DNA from: Litorivivens sp041624475
GTDB taxonomy: Bacteria; Pseudomonadota; Gammaproteobacteria; Pseudomonadales; Spongiibacteraceae
Direction: 5' to 3'
Length of the DNA stretch: 64,000 nt
Assembly: GCF_041624475.1 (NCBI RefSeq)
Contig: NZ_JBFJUX010000005.1
Span: forward strand, 62,001 to 126,000
A model generated the notes under the pieces. That model made no database searches. It saw only the letters and a list, made by a program, of their open reading frames with translations, and was not told the DNA's origin. Each line of letters begins with the position of its first letter. Position 1 is the stretch's first letter. The position numbers and the translations under genes were made by a program. Shown here in pieces: positions 8,671 through 17,186 of the stretch.

Positions 8671-9839
8671 CAATAGCGCCCCGCCGTAATCTGCGCCAAG
8701 GCTTCCAGCAGTTGATCAATCTGCTCATCGCTGTGCGCAGCGCTGAGGGTGATGCGCAATCGGGAAGTGCCTTCCGGCACCGTAGGCGGGCGAATGGCGG
8801 ACACCAGAATACCGCGCGCTTCGAGTGACCTGCTCATGGCCAGCGCCTGCTCATCCGGCCCAATCAGCAGCGGCTGAATGGCCGTACTGGAAGGCATAAG
8901 CGGCAACGATAATTGCTCAGCGCCGCGGCGGAAGTGCTGAATATTTCGCTGCAACGCTTCCCGGCGCCAGGCTTCTGTGTCCAGCAAGTCCAGCGCGGCC
9001 AGATTGGCGGCGGCCACCGCCGGCGGCATGGCCGTGGTGTAAATGTAAGGGCGCGCAAACTGGATCAGCGTCTCAATCAAGGCTTCACTGCCTGCCACAA
9101 AAGCTCCAAAGCCACCGATGGCCTTGCCCAGTGTTGCCATCAGAATGGGCAGCTCATCCTGCGACAGTGTTTCTGCGCAGCCCGCACCGCGCTCACCGAG
9201 CACACCAAAACCGTGGGCGTCATCTGCCATCAACCAGGCCTTGTTGTCACTCGCCGCTTGAGCCAGTCCAGACAGCGGCGCCTGGTCGCCGTCCATACTG
9301 AAAACATGATCGACCACCACTAATTTTCGTCCGGATTCCGCCTTCTGCAAACGGCGCGTCAGATCGCCCACATCATTGTGGACAAAGCGCTGAAAGCGGG
9401 CGCCGCTGAGCAAGCCGCCATCGAGCAGTGAGGCGTGATTCAGGCGGTCTTCAAAAACCGCATCGCCGCGCCCTACTAAAGCGGCAATAACGCCCATATT
9501 TGCCATATAGCCGGTAGAAAACAACAAGGCGCGATCGCGCCCGGTGGTTTCTGCCAGTCGCGCTTCCAGTTGATGATGGTAGCGGGAGTGCCCACAGACC
9601 AGATGTGAGGCGCCACTGCCAACGCCTACCGCTTCTGCCGCGGCTTGCATGGCTCTGGTCAGTGCAGGGTGATTGGCGAGCCCGAGGTAGTCGTTGCTGC
9701 AAAACAGCAAGACCTCATTGCCATCGACACACGCGGTTGCACCCGTGGCGCTTTCCAGCGTCCGGCGCGAACGATAGCGATGCAGTGAACGGCGCTCATT
9801 GAGCGCCGCCGCGAGTTCGGATTCCATGGGATGGGTCAC
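8670..9839 (-). CDS. bioF: 8-amino-7-oxononanoate synthase BioF
   Basis: This PLP enzyme condenses pimeloyl-ACP with alanine to give 7-keto-8-aminopelargonate. The 389 residues show LFCSNDYLGLANHP, GSGASHLVCGH, DDAHGFGVLGERG and the PLP-binding lysine in ATLGKAIGGFG. The stop codon overlaps the start of the BioH-BioC gene by one base. The start is uncertain: GTG at 9839 gives the full frame, while ATG at 9827 is four codons later; neither has a clear ribosome site. An intergenic palindromic repeat lies just upstream, between bioB and bioF. Confidence 0.94.
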   Translation of the reverse strand: MTHPMESELAAALNERRSLHRYRSRRTLESATGATACVDGNEVLLFCSNDYLGLANHPALTRAMQAAAEAVGVGSGASHLVCGHSRYHHQLEARLAETTGRDRALLFSTGYMANMGVIAALVGRGDAVFEDRLNHASLLDGGLLSGARFQRFVHNDVGDLTRRLQKAESGRKLVVVDHVFSMDGDQAPLSGLAQAASDNKAWLMADDAHGFGVLGERGAGCAETLSQDELPILMATLGKAIGGFGAFVAGSEALIETLIQFARPYIYTTAMPPAVAAANLAALDLLDTEAWRREALQRNIQHFRRGAEQLSLPLMPSSTAIQPLLIGPDEQALAMSRSLEARGILVSAIRPPTVPEGTSRLRITLSAAHSDEQIDQLLEALAQITAGRY

Positions 9840-9849
9840 GGGGTTTTAA

Positions 9850-9880
9850 GCGTCAGACGTCCGACATTCGACGTCCGGCG
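9850..9880 (+). repeat. Intergenic palindromic repeat, copy A
   Basis: A 31-base element begins GCGTCAGACGTC and ends GACGTCCGGCG. The arms are complementary at 9 of 11 positions around an eight-base loop. It matches copy C (18295-18325) at 24 of 31 positions, and several of the differences keep the arms similar. It lies between bioB and bioF. Confidence 0.6.
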
Positions 9881-9882
9881 AG

Positions 9883-10929
9883 CTAAGCGGTTGCGTCGTA
9901 AAAGAAGCGATCATTCTGCGCCTGCTCAACTTTCGCCTGCAGCGCAGCTTCCTGCTCATCTTCGCAGTACTGTTCATCACGCTCTTCCGGTGTAATACCA
10001 AGGCGGTCGAACAATTGGAGATCTTTATTCGCTTCGGGGTTCGGCGTAGTCAGCAGTTTCTCGCCGTAGAAAATCGAGTTAGCGCCCGCAAAGTAAGCCA
10101 GTGCGTGCATCTGCTCGTTCATTTCTTCACGGCCCGCCGACAGTCGCACATGGGAGGTCGGCATCAGAATGCGGGCCACCGCGATGGTACGGATAAAGTC
10201 GAAGGGGTCCAGATCCACTTCGTCGGCCAGTGGAGTGCCTTCTACCCGCACCAGCATATTGATCGGCACACTTTCCGGGTGCTCGGGCAGATTGGCCAGC
10301 TGAATCAACAGGCCGGCGCGATCGCGCACGCTTTCACCCATCCCCACAATGCCACCACTGCACACTTTCAGACCGGCCTTGCGCACATTGGACAGGGTAT
10401 CCAGTCGGTGCTGGTAGGTGCGGGTAGTAATGATTTCGCCGTAGTACTCGGGCGAGGTATCGAGATTGTGGTTGTAGTAGTCGAGCCCGGCTTCAGCCAG
10501 CTCTTCCGCCTGCTCTTCGCTGAGCATACCCAGGGTCATACAGGTTTCCAGACCCAGTTCTTTCACACCTTTTACCATCGCCGTCACATAAGGCATGTCT
10601 TTCTTTTTCGGCGAGCGCCAGGCGGCGCCCATGCAGAAGCGGCTGGCGCCGGTTGCCTTGGCAGCGCGGGCCTCGGCCAGCACCTTTTCCACTTCCATCA
10701 GTTGTTCCTGCTCCAGACCCGTGTCGTAGCGGTTGCTCTGGGGGCAGTACTTGCAGTCTTCCGGGCAGGCGCCGGTCTTGATCGACAAAAGCGTGCTGAC
10801 CTGCACCTGATTCGGATCGAAGAATTCGCGGTGAACCGATTGGGCTTTGAAAAGCAGATCATTAAAGGGCAGCTCAAACAAGGCGCTGACTTCAGCGTGA
10901 GTCCAGTCGTGGCGAATCGGGGTGCTCAT
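9883..10929 (-). CDS. bioB: Biotin synthase BioB
   Basis: This radical-SAM enzyme inserts sulphur into dethiobiotin, the last step of biotin synthesis. The 348-residue protein has the radical-SAM cysteine motif GACPEDCKYCPQS (Cys55, Cys59, Cys62), followed by motifs typical of BioB such as YYNHNLDTSPEYY, CSGGIVGMGE and RLSAGREEM. The ATG at 10929 (MSTPIRHDWTHAEV) is preceded by AGGA. It is the first gene of the biotin run and diverges from comF. No bioA occurs in this window, so the aminotransferase step must be encoded elsewhere. Confidence 0.97.
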   Translation of the reverse strand: MSTPIRHDWTHAEVSALFELPFNDLLFKAQSVHREFFDPNQVQVSTLLSIKTGACPEDCKYCPQSNRYDTGLEQEQLMEVEKVLAEARAAKATGASRFCMGAAWRSPKKKDMPYVTAMVKGVKELGLETCMTLGMLSEEQAEELAEAGLDYYNHNLDTSPEYYGEIITTRTYQHRLDTLSNVRKAGLKVCSGGIVGMGESVRDRAGLLIQLANLPEHPESVPINMLVRVEGTPLADEVDLDPFDFIRTIAVARILMPTSHVRLSAGREEMNEQMHALAYFAGANSIFYGEKLLTTPNPEANKDLQLFDRLGITPEERDEQYCEDEQEAALQAKVEQAQNDRFFYDATA

Positions 10930-11011
10930 GGCGTATCCTGTTGTTTCCGAGATTAAGTTGTTCAAGACAAAACAAGCCACTCATTCTATCTGTCAACCTG
11001 CAGGGACGCAA
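10930..11011. promoter_or_regulatory. Divergent bioB/comF intergenic region
   Basis: These 82 bases must hold promoters for both genes. On the minus strand TTGCGT-17-TAGAAT is a possible bioB promoter. No dyad resembling the TTGTAAACC-type BirA operator was found by eye. Confidence 0.35.
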
Positions 11012-11701
11012 ATGGTTAACAGCTCACTTAAGCAACTGTCTTACAAGCTATTTCCCGGGCAATGCCTGCTGTGCTTGGCTGTCACCCATCGACCAAAGGA
11101 TATCTGCAGGGGCTGCGAACAGGATCTGCCCTGGTTGCGAACCCGCTGCCAGCGCTGCGCCCTACCCCTGACCACCAACACTATCTGCGGCACCTGTCTG
11201 AAAACCCCGCCCCGCTTTGATCGCTGCCTGGCCTGCTGGGAATACCGCTTTCCCATCGACGGCCTGATCAGTCGCTTCAAATACCACGGCGATCGCGCCA
11301 GTGGTGCACTGCTGGGTGAGCTGGCGCTTACCACCTTTAAAAACCAAGCCGCAGACGCTCTGCTGCCGGTACCCATGCACTGGCGCCGCCAGCTCCGCCG
11401 CGGCTACAACCAGACCGAATTACTGGCCGCGCAATGGGGCACTGCGCTGGATATTCCGGTACTGCGGGCTTTGAAACGCGTCGTGGCTACACCCACCCAA
11501 CAGGGGCTCAGCGCCCGCGCCCGGCAACGCAATCTGAAAGGGGCTTTCACCCTGATCAAAGCGGAACAGGTTTACGGCAAGCGGATTGTAATTGTCGACG
11601 ATGTGTTAACGACTGGCGCGACAGCCAATAGTCTCGCCGCTATACTGCGCAGGGCTGGCGCCACCGAAATCATGGTGTGGTGTCTGGCGCGAACTCCCTG
11701 A
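11012..11701 (+). CDS. comF: ComF family phosphoribosyltransferase-like protein
   Basis: The 229-residue protein has an N-terminal region with CxxC pairs (CLLC, CRGC, CQRC, CGTC) that suggests zinc binding, then a PRTase-type domain with the PRPP-loop-like motif RIVIVDDVLTTGATANSL. ComF proteins take part in DNA uptake in competent bacteria; the role in gammaproteobacteria is less clear. The ATG at 11012 follows CAGGGAC and gives the normal family length; the frame upstream would overlap bioB. It diverges from bioB, as in Pseudomonas. Confidence 0.88.
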   Translation: MVNSSLKQLSYKLFPGQCLLCLAVTHRPKDICRGCEQDLPWLRTRCQRCALPLTTNTICGTCLKTPPRFDRCLACWEYRFPIDGLISRFKYHGDRASGALLGELALTTFKNQAADALLPVPMHWRRQLRRGYNQTELLAAQWGTALDIPVLRALKRVVATPTQQGLSARARQRNLKGAFTLIKAEQVYGKRIVIVDDVLTTGATANSLAAILRRAGATEIMVWCLARTP

Positions 11702-11723
11702 ATCGATGTGAGATCGATCTTTT
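11702..11723 (+). terminator. Weak candidate terminator after comF
   Basis: ATCGAT-GTGAG-ATCGAT is followed by CTTTT directly after the comF stop. The six-base AT-rich stem is weak, so readthrough into srkA is likely. Confidence 0.3.
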
Positions 11724-11749
11724 AACCCGCTGGCTGTCGGAGCCCTCGT

Positions 11750-12739
11750 ATGCGTGAAGATGTAAACCCACACCCCTACGAAGCACTGACCCCGGACACC
11801 GTCCTCGATGCGGTCGAAAGCGCCGGCTTTTTGAGTGATCTGCGGATTCTGGCACTGAACAGCTACGAAAACCGCGTCTATCAGGTTGGTATCGAAGGCG
11901 CAGAGCCACTGATCGCCAAATTTTATCGACCCGAGCGCTGGACCGACGAACAGATTCTGGAAGAGCACCGTTTCAGCTGGCAGCTGGCCGACGCCGACAT
12001 ACCGGTTGTGCCCCCGCAAAAGAATGCCGACGGCGACACCCTGTTCGCCTACAAGGGCTTTCGATTTTGCCTTTACCCGCGAAAAGGTGGTCACGCCCCG
12101 GCGCTCGATGACCTGGACAGCCTGTTCCAGCTGGGGCGACTCACCGGTCGCCTGCACGGCATTGCCAGACTGGAAGGCTTTCAGCATCGCCCGTCCCTGA
12201 CCACGGAAACCTTTGGCGATAGCAGCGCTGCGTTTCTACTGCAGCACTTTATTCCCAGCGCCCTGCGCAATGCCTATGAAACCCTGACCCGCGATTTGCT
12301 GTACCGTATTCGCCAGCGCTTTGACGAGGTCCAGCCCCAACTGCAGCGGGTGCACGGCGACTGTCATGTGGGTAATATTCTGTGGCGCGGTGACGAGGTG
12401 CACTTTGTCGATCTGGACGACAGCCGCATGGCACCGGCGATTCAAGACATCTGGATGTTTCTGTCCGGCAGTCGCGATGCCCAGCAGCGACAGCTGTCGG
12501 AACTGGTTGAAGGCTACAACGAATTCAGTGACTTCAACCCCCGTGAACTGCCGCTGGTAGAAGCCCTGCGCAGTTTGCGCATCATGCACTACAGCGCCTG
12601 GCTCGCCCGGCGCTGGTCAGATCCGGCCTTTCCCCGAACCTTTCCCTGGTTCAATACCGAGCGTTATTGGGCTGAGCATATTCTGGAGTTGCGCGAGCAG
12701 TTGGCTTTATTGAATGAGCCGCCGCTGGAGGTATTTTAA
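11750..12739 (+). CDS. srkA: Stress response kinase A (SrkA/YihE)
   Basis: This 329-residue protein is of the choline-kinase-like fold family. The N-terminal part holds the nucleotide site (YENRVYQVG, then LIAKFYRPERW with the lysine), and the catalytic loop is VHGDCHVGNILW, followed by the metal-binding VDLDDSRMAP. E. coli SrkA phosphorylates Ser/Thr and protects against stress-induced cell death involving the MazEF system. In E. coli it lies next to dsbA, which is not the case here. GGAG lies eight bases before the ATG. Confidence 0.92.
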   Translation: MREDVNPHPYEALTPDTVLDAVESAGFLSDLRILALNSYENRVYQVGIEGAEPLIAKFYRPERWTDEQILEEHRFSWQLADADIPVVPPQKNADGDTLFAYKGFRFCLYPRKGGHAPALDDLDSLFQLGRLTGRLHGIARLEGFQHRPSLTTETFGDSSAAFLLQHFIPSALRNAYETLTRDLLYRIRQRFDEVQPQLQRVHGDCHVGNILWRGDEVHFVDLDDSRMAPAIQDIWMFLSGSRDAQQRQLSELVEGYNEFSDFNPRELPLVEALRSLRIMHYSAWLARRWSDPAFPRTFPWFNTERYWAEHILELREQLALLNEPPLEVF

Positions 12740-12745
12740 TCTTTT

Positions 12746-12766
12746 GCGTCATACGTCGGACGCCGC
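12746..12766 (+). repeat. Intergenic palindromic repeat, copy B (short)
   Basis: GCGTCATACGTC shares 11 of its 12 bases with the start of copies A and C, and is then followed by GGACGC, forming GCGTC-N8-GACGC centred on ACGT. It looks like a shortened member of the same family, between srkA and the acyltransferase gene. Confidence 0.4.
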
Positions 12767-12772
12767 AAGCAC

Positions 12773-13495
12773 TCAATCGCGAGTGTTTGGCCAAACCAGG
12801 GCCCGCAGCCAACTGAAAATGCCATTCTGCGACAGCACCATATGGTCCACCTGATCAAAGAATTTTTCTAACCCGGCTGGATCGCTGAAATAATCCGCCC
12901 GCGTCACCATCTCCCGCTCGGTATCCAGCTCTTTCACAACGGTAGCCGGGTTACCGGCAACAATCACGTTTGGCGGCACATCGCGACTGACCACCGCGCC
13001 TGCGGCCACGACGGAATTTTCGCCTATGGTCACGCCTTTCAAAATCGTTGCGTGATCACCCAGCCAGACGTTGTCCTTGATAACGACAGGCGCCACGCGC
13101 TCGTCGCGCTTGGTGCGGTCATACACGCCGTGCCAGTCACAGTCAGTGATATACACGCCATTCGCCATCATAACACTGTGGCCGATGGTGACCTGATCAC
13201 TGGCGGAAATCCGGGTGCCGGGGCTGATCATGGCGTAGTCACCGATCTCTATGCGCCCCGTTTCAGGCTCGCGCCCCCACACCCCTATTTTTACACGGTT
13301 GTCAGGCTCACCAATGATGGTGGCGCATTTACCGATGGAAATATTGGGGCCGGAAATGGAGATGTACCAAGGCTTCATGCACGTGTGATAATCGCCCAGA
13401 TAATCGCAAGCAGGTTTGAGAAAGTGGTTGGTGTACCAGCGCCGGTAGCGCAAATACAGTTTTTTGACCCAGTAGGGACGTCGATCCTGGCGCAT
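12773..13495 (-). CDS. Left-handed beta-helix (hexapeptide repeat) acyltransferase
   Basis: A 240-residue protein. After a basic N-terminal stretch (RQDRRPYWVKKLYLRYRRWY) come hexapeptide repeats typical of acetyltransferases of the WcaF/LacA/NodL class, with IGHSVMMANGVYITDCDWH and IGENSVVAAGAVVSRDVPPNVIVAGNPA. The acceptor is unknown; a lipid or polysaccharide sugar is likely for the family. The ATG at 13495 is chosen over an in-frame TTG twelve codons upstream. It diverges from the TrmB-like gene with about 29 bases between starts. Confidence 0.82.
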   Translation of the reverse strand: MRQDRRPYWVKKLYLRYRRWYTNHFLKPACDYLGDYHTCMKPWYISISGPNISIGKCATIIGEPDNRVKIGVWGREPETGRIEIGDYAMISPGTRISASDQVTIGHSVMMANGVYITDCDWHGVYDRTKRDERVAPVVIKDNVWLGDHATILKGVTIGENSVVAAGAVVSRDVPPNVIVAGNPATVVKELDTEREMVTRADYFSDPAGLEKFFDQVDHMVLSQNGIFSWLRALVWPNTRD

Positions 13496-13524
13496 GTTGT
13501 GTCTCGTTTCAGGGGACCGGAAGT

Positions 13525-14214
13525 GTGACAAGCCAGACCCAAAAGGGCAACTCGGTTCGGGCTGTCACTTCCAACCAAACAGGTATGCACGAAAAGCTTG
13601 AGCACACGGTCCGCAAGCATCTGAGCCACGCCTACCGCAAACCCTACAGCGACCACACTGAACAGGCTTTTGCATCAGCCAACGCCTGGCTCGAACAGCA
13701 GGATAAACCACTGCTGCTCGATTCTTACTGCGGTACTGGTACCAGCTCACGCTGGCTGGCTGAAACTCACCCTGACTGCGCTGTTATCGGCATCGACAAG
13801 TCCGAGGTCCGCCTCACCAAGCTGCAAACTCAACCTGACAACTGCCTGCTGGTGCGCGCCGACACCGACGATTTTTGGCGACTCGCACTGGCCGCAGGCT
13901 GGCAAACCCGGCAACACAGCCTGTTCTACCCCAACCCCTGGCCTAAGTCTGAGCACCTGAAACGGCGTTGCCACGGCTCTCCGCTCTTCCCCACCCTGAT
14001 CGCGCTGGGAGGTCAGTTGGAGTTGCGCACCAACTGGCGCATCTACGCAGAAGAATTCTGCGCAGCGTTAAAAATTGCCGGAATTTCCAGTGAGCTCAAA
14101 AAACTCTCTGCTGATCAACCGGTTACTGCTTTCGAAAGAAAGTACAGCGAGGCCGGGCAAAGCCTGTGGCAGATTCGAGCGCAATTGTCATCACCCCCGC
14201 TATCACCGCTATAA
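13525..14214 (+). CDS. TrmB-like SAM-dependent methyltransferase
   Basis: This 229-residue protein resembles tRNA (guanine-N7)-methyltransferases. The SAM site is LLLDSYCGTGTSSRWLAE, where TrmB usually has a GFGxG loop, and the family signature is NPWPKSEHLKRR. The GTG start at 13525 has AGGGG nine bases upstream; an ATG at 13585 is the alternative. The modified SAM loop and short C-terminus set it apart from the usual TrmB, so it may be a paralogue with another target. The cysE promoter appears to lie in its last codons. Confidence 0.75.
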   Translation: MTSQTQKGNSVRAVTSNQTGMHEKLEHTVRKHLSHAYRKPYSDHTEQAFASANAWLEQQDKPLLLDSYCGTGTSSRWLAETHPDCAVIGIDKSEVRLTKLQTQPDNCLLVRADTDDFWRLALAAGWQTRQHSLFYPNPWPKSEHLKRRCHGSPLFPTLIALGGQLELRTNWRIYAEEFCAALKIAGISSELKKLSADQPVTAFERKYSEAGQSLWQIRAQLSSPPLSPL

Positions 14215-14215
14215 T
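14185..14215 (+). promoter_or_regulatory. Candidate cysE promoter
   Basis: TTGTCA (14185-14190) and a perfect TATAAT (14210-14215) are 19 bases apart. The -10 box overlaps the stop of the preceding gene. The start of cysE is 58 bases downstream. Confidence 0.5.
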
Positions 14216-14240
14216 GCAAGAGTACCGCTGACTAAACAGA

Positions 14241-14258
14241 TGTGCCCCAAGGGGCACA
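14241..14258 (+). other. Hairpin in the cysE leader
   Basis: TGTGCCCC-AA-GGGGCACA is a perfect eight-base inverted repeat directly before the ribosome site GAGGAAGGG of cysE. It has no T-run. It could be an mRNA stability or attenuation element. Confidence 0.45.
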
Positions 14259-14273
14259 CACGAGGAAGGGATC

Positions 14274-15089
14274 ATGAGCGCCGAACCGTTCAGAACCGCG
14301 AGCACCACCGACAGCATCTGGCATACCATTCGCAGCGAGACTGCCGAAGAAGTGAAGCACGAGCCGGTGCTGGCCAGCTTTCTGCACGCCACCATCCTGA
14401 ATCACGATTCGCTGGAAACTGCGCTGAGTTTTCACTTGGCCAACAAGCTCGATTCACCCACGGCCTCTGCCTTGTTGGTGCGGGAAGTGATTGAGAACGC
14501 AATGGCGGCTGACCCCAGCATTGGCGAAGCCATGCGCGCCGATATCGCCGCTGTAAAACAACGCGATTCAGCCTGCGAAAACCTGTCCATCCCCTTTCTT
14601 TACTTCAAAGGCTTTCACGCCCTGCAGTCATACCGCATCGCCCACTGGCTGTGGAAGCAAGGACGCGAGTCACTGGCCCTGTTTTTCCAGAACCGCATTT
14701 CCTGCGAGTTCGGCGTCGATATTCACCCGGCAGCGCAAGTCGGCAGAGGCATTATGCTCGACCACGCCACCGGCGTGGTGATTGGCGAAACAGCCGTTGT
14801 CGGTAACAACGTGTCTATCATGCAATCGGTAACGCTGGGCGGCACCGGCAAGGAGCACGGCGACCGACACCCGAAAATTTCCGACGGCGTTCTGATCGGC
14901 GCCGGCGCAAAAATCCTCGGCAATATCCGCATCGGCCAGGGCGCCCAGGTTGCGGCTGGCAGCGTGGTACTGAAAGACGTTGAGCCACATACAACTGTGG
15001 CCGGCGTGCCCGCCAAGGTGGTCGGCAAGCCGGACTGTGACCAGCCTGCCCTGGAAATGAATCACCGTGTCTGCTGCGGGGACGATTAA
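14274..15089 (+). CDS. cysE: Serine O-acetyltransferase CysE
   Basis: The enzyme acetylates serine with acetyl-CoA, giving O-acetylserine for cysteine synthesis. The 271-residue protein has the N-terminal helical domain (DSIWHTIRSETAEEVKHEPVLASF is typical) and the hexapeptide beta-helix with catalytic His in LDHATGVVIGETAVVG, SIMQSVTLGGTGKEHGDRHPK and a C-terminal tail that in the family gives cysteine feedback inhibition. The ATG at 14274 has the strong site GAGGAAGGG upstream. A hairpin sits in the leader. Confidence 0.96.
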   Translation: MSAEPFRTASTTDSIWHTIRSETAEEVKHEPVLASFLHATILNHDSLETALSFHLANKLDSPTASALLVREVIENAMAADPSIGEAMRADIAAVKQRDSACENLSIPFLYFKGFHALQSYRIAHWLWKQGRESLALFFQNRISCEFGVDIHPAAQVGRGIMLDHATGVVIGETAVVGNNVSIMQSVTLGGTGKEHGDRHPKISDGVLIGAGAKILGNIRIGQGAQVAAGSVVLKDVEPHTTVAGVPAKVVGKPDCDQPALEMNHRVCCGDD

Positions 15090-15112
15090 GGCTCCACAGC
15101 CCTCACTCACTC

Positions 15113-15901
15113 TCAGCGTTTACAGTTAGGCCGGAAGCCCGCAGACCGCGCCTGCTTGTAAATCTGCTGCATTTCCGGCATCAGCGCCTGCAGGTCGGAT
15201 ATGCGGGTGTCGTGGGAAGGGTGGGTCGACAGAAATTCCGGTGGCTGACCATTCGCGGCCGCCGCCATGTTGCGCCACAGATCAATGCTCGCCTGCGGAT
15301 TAAACCCGGCCTGCGCCATCAACTGAACGCCGATATTATCCGACTCCGACTCCTGCAGACGACCGTAGGGCATCAGAACGCCGTATTGAGAGCCTAGGCC
15401 CAGTGCCGCCATGACAGCCTGCTGGCCTGCACCTTCGCCAATAAGCGCGCCGACAATCTGCTGACTGGACTGGGACACAAACTGCATCGACATGCGTTCC
15501 GCGCTGTGTTTTGCCAGCACGTGGCCGACCTCGTGGCCGATGACCGAAGCCAGTTGATCCTGATTCTTGGCCACATCCAGCAAACCGGTATGAACGCCGA
15601 TTTTCTTGCCGGGCAACGCAAAGGCATTGGCGCTCTTGTCGTCAAACACCACCACTTCCCAGCCGGTGCGATCGCCCTCCGGCAACGTACGGGTGATGGC
15701 ATCGGCCACGCAGCTCACGTACTGATTGACCGCCCCAGCCCGCTCGACGGGCGCCTTCTGCTTCATCTCGTCAAAAGCCGTCGCACCCATATTGGACATT
15801 TCAGCATCAGAGAAAATAACCAACTGACGCCGCCCGGTTGGCGAGGTAGTGCAGGCGGCAACCAGCAGTGCCACAGAAAGCAGTATCAGGGGTCGCTTCA
15901 T
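15113..15901 (-). CDS. M48 family metalloprotease, lipoprotein (LoiP/YggG-like)
   Basis: This 262-residue protein has a lipoprotein signal (lipobox VAAC, Cys16) and the zinc-protease motif HEVGH in SVIGHEVGHVLAKHSAERM, followed by the third-ligand region ESESDNIGVQLMAQAGF. It matches Oma1/LoiP-type periplasmic proteases. E. coli LoiP cleaves misfolded outer-membrane-associated proteins at low osmolarity; the target here is not known. It diverges from tag and converges on cysE. Confidence 0.9.
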   Translation of the reverse strand: MKRPLILLSVALLVAACTTSPTGRRQLVIFSDAEMSNMGATAFDEMKQKAPVERAGAVNQYVSCVADAITRTLPEGDRTGWEVVVFDDKSANAFALPGKKIGVHTGLLDVAKNQDQLASVIGHEVGHVLAKHSAERMSMQFVSQSSQQIVGALIGEGAGQQAVMAALGLGSQYGVLMPYGRLQESESDNIGVQLMAQAGFNPQASIDLWRNMAAAANGQPPEFLSTHPSHDTRISDLQALMPEMQQIYKQARSAGFRPNCKR

Positions 15902-15980
15902 GGAGTTATCCTTGCGCTTATAACGGTAATGCGCCGCATGGTATCACAAGCTTCTTTTATGGTTATGTGAAAGGTTTGGT

Positions 15981-16577
15981 ATGAACACACAGCTCGAACG
16001 CTGCCCCTGGTGTGGAAACGATGAACTTTACTGCAGCTACCACGACCACGAATGGGGTGTGCCGTTAAACGACGAACGCAAACTGTTTGAATTTCTGGCA
16101 CTCGAATCTGCCCAGGCCGGATTGAGCTGGATTACCATACTGCGCAAGCGGGAAAACTACCGCAAAGCCTTCAGTAATTTTGAGCCGCAAAAAGTTGCCC
16201 GCTTCAGTCAGTCCCGAGTGGAAAAACTTCTGACCAATGCAGGGATTGTGCGCAATCGGGCGAAGATCGAGTCTGCAATCAACAACGCTCGCTGCTTTCT
16301 CGAAGTGCAGAGCAGTTACGGCAGCTTCGGGCGCTACCTCTGGGACTTCGTCGACGGCACCCCTATACAAAACCGGTATAAAACACTGAAATCTGTGCCC
16401 GCAACCACTCCGTTATCGGATACCCTTGCCAAAGACCTGAAAAAACGCGGCTTCACCTTTGTCGGCAGCACAACCATCTACGCCTTTATGCAGGCAACCG
16501 GCATGGTGAATGATCACCTTGTGAGCTGCCCCCGCCACGCCGCCTGCGCGGAACTGGCTGAAAACTTCACAGTCTGA
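15981..16577 (+). CDS. tag: DNA-3-methyladenine glycosylase I (Tag)
   Basis: A 198-residue base-excision repair enzyme that removes 3-methyladenine. It has the zinc-binding start RCPWCGNDELYCSYHDHEWG, the helix-hairpin-helix region and FLALESAQAGLSWITILRKR, which lines the base pocket. The conserved C-terminal His and Cys (HLVSCPRH) complete the zinc site. The small DUF4136 lipoprotein gene follows after 18 bases. An AidB-like gene, also linked to alkylation in E. coli, lies 10 kb away, but no ada gene is seen. Confidence 0.96.
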   Translation: MNTQLERCPWCGNDELYCSYHDHEWGVPLNDERKLFEFLALESAQAGLSWITILRKRENYRKAFSNFEPQKVARFSQSRVEKLLTNAGIVRNRAKIESAINNARCFLEVQSSYGSFGRYLWDFVDGTPIQNRYKTLKSVPATTPLSDTLAKDLKKRGFTFVGSTTIYAFMQATGMVNDHLVSCPRHAACAELAENFTV

Positions 16578-16595
16578 GGCAGAAAGGAGATTCCT

Positions 16596-17156
16596 ATGCG
16601 CACGTTTACTTTACCCGCGGTTCCCGCTCTGCTCGCGCTCCTGCTGACGGCCTGCTCTTCCGTTCCAGTGGAGACAGACTACAACCCGGACGCAAATTTC
16701 AACGGCTTTCAGCGCTATCACTGGCAGACGGAAACCAGCGGCAGCGACAGCTCCATCAGCCCGTTTCACGCGCAGCGGGTGAAATCGACGCTGCAGGGCC
16801 TGCTGGATGAACAGCGCTACCGGCAAGCCGGTGCCAACGAATCGCCGGAGTTTCTGATTCGTTACTACCTGACCGAGCAGGTCGAGGGTTTCGGCCGCAA
16901 CTCAGGCAGCCGGGGCAGTATTGGCCTTGGCAGTGGTGGCGGCGGATTTGGTGTGGGGGTTTCGGTGGGCTTTCCGCTGTCGGGCGGCAAGCCCGAGCGG
17001 CATTTCAGAGTGATTATAGATGTAATCGACGCCAGAGCCTCGCAGCTAAGCTGGCGTGGCAGCGCCCTGATCAATGCGGATCAGGGCAGTGAAGATCTTG
17101 CAGACGATATAGAAAAGGCGGTCAAGGCTATCTGGGCAGAATACCCGCCGAAATAG
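16596..17156 (+). CDS. DUF4136 lipoprotein
   Basis: This 186-residue protein has a lipoprotein signal (LLLTACSS, Cys20) and a DUF4136-like body: FNGFQRYHWQT, FLIRYYL, a glycine-rich loop (GSRGSIGLGSGGGGFGVGV) and a C-terminal LADDIEKAVKAIWAEYPPK. Proteins of this family are exported and of unknown function. AAGGAG precedes the ATG. It is likely co-transcribed with tag. Confidence 0.85.
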   Translation: MRTFTLPAVPALLALLLTACSSVPVETDYNPDANFNGFQRYHWQTETSGSDSSISPFHAQRVKSTLQGLLDEQRYRQAGANESPEFLIRYYLTEQVEGFGRNSGSRGSIGLGSGGGGFGVGVSVGFPLSGGKPERHFRVIIDVIDARASQLSWRGSALINADQGSEDLADDIEKAVKAIWAEYPPK

Positions 17157-17186
17157 CCAAAATGTTCGCTCAGCAAAATAACATCG

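Noticed and set aside
10990..10995. TTGACA on the minus strand upstream of bioB
   Set aside because: A perfect -35 hexamer, but no -10 box stands 16-18 bases downstream.
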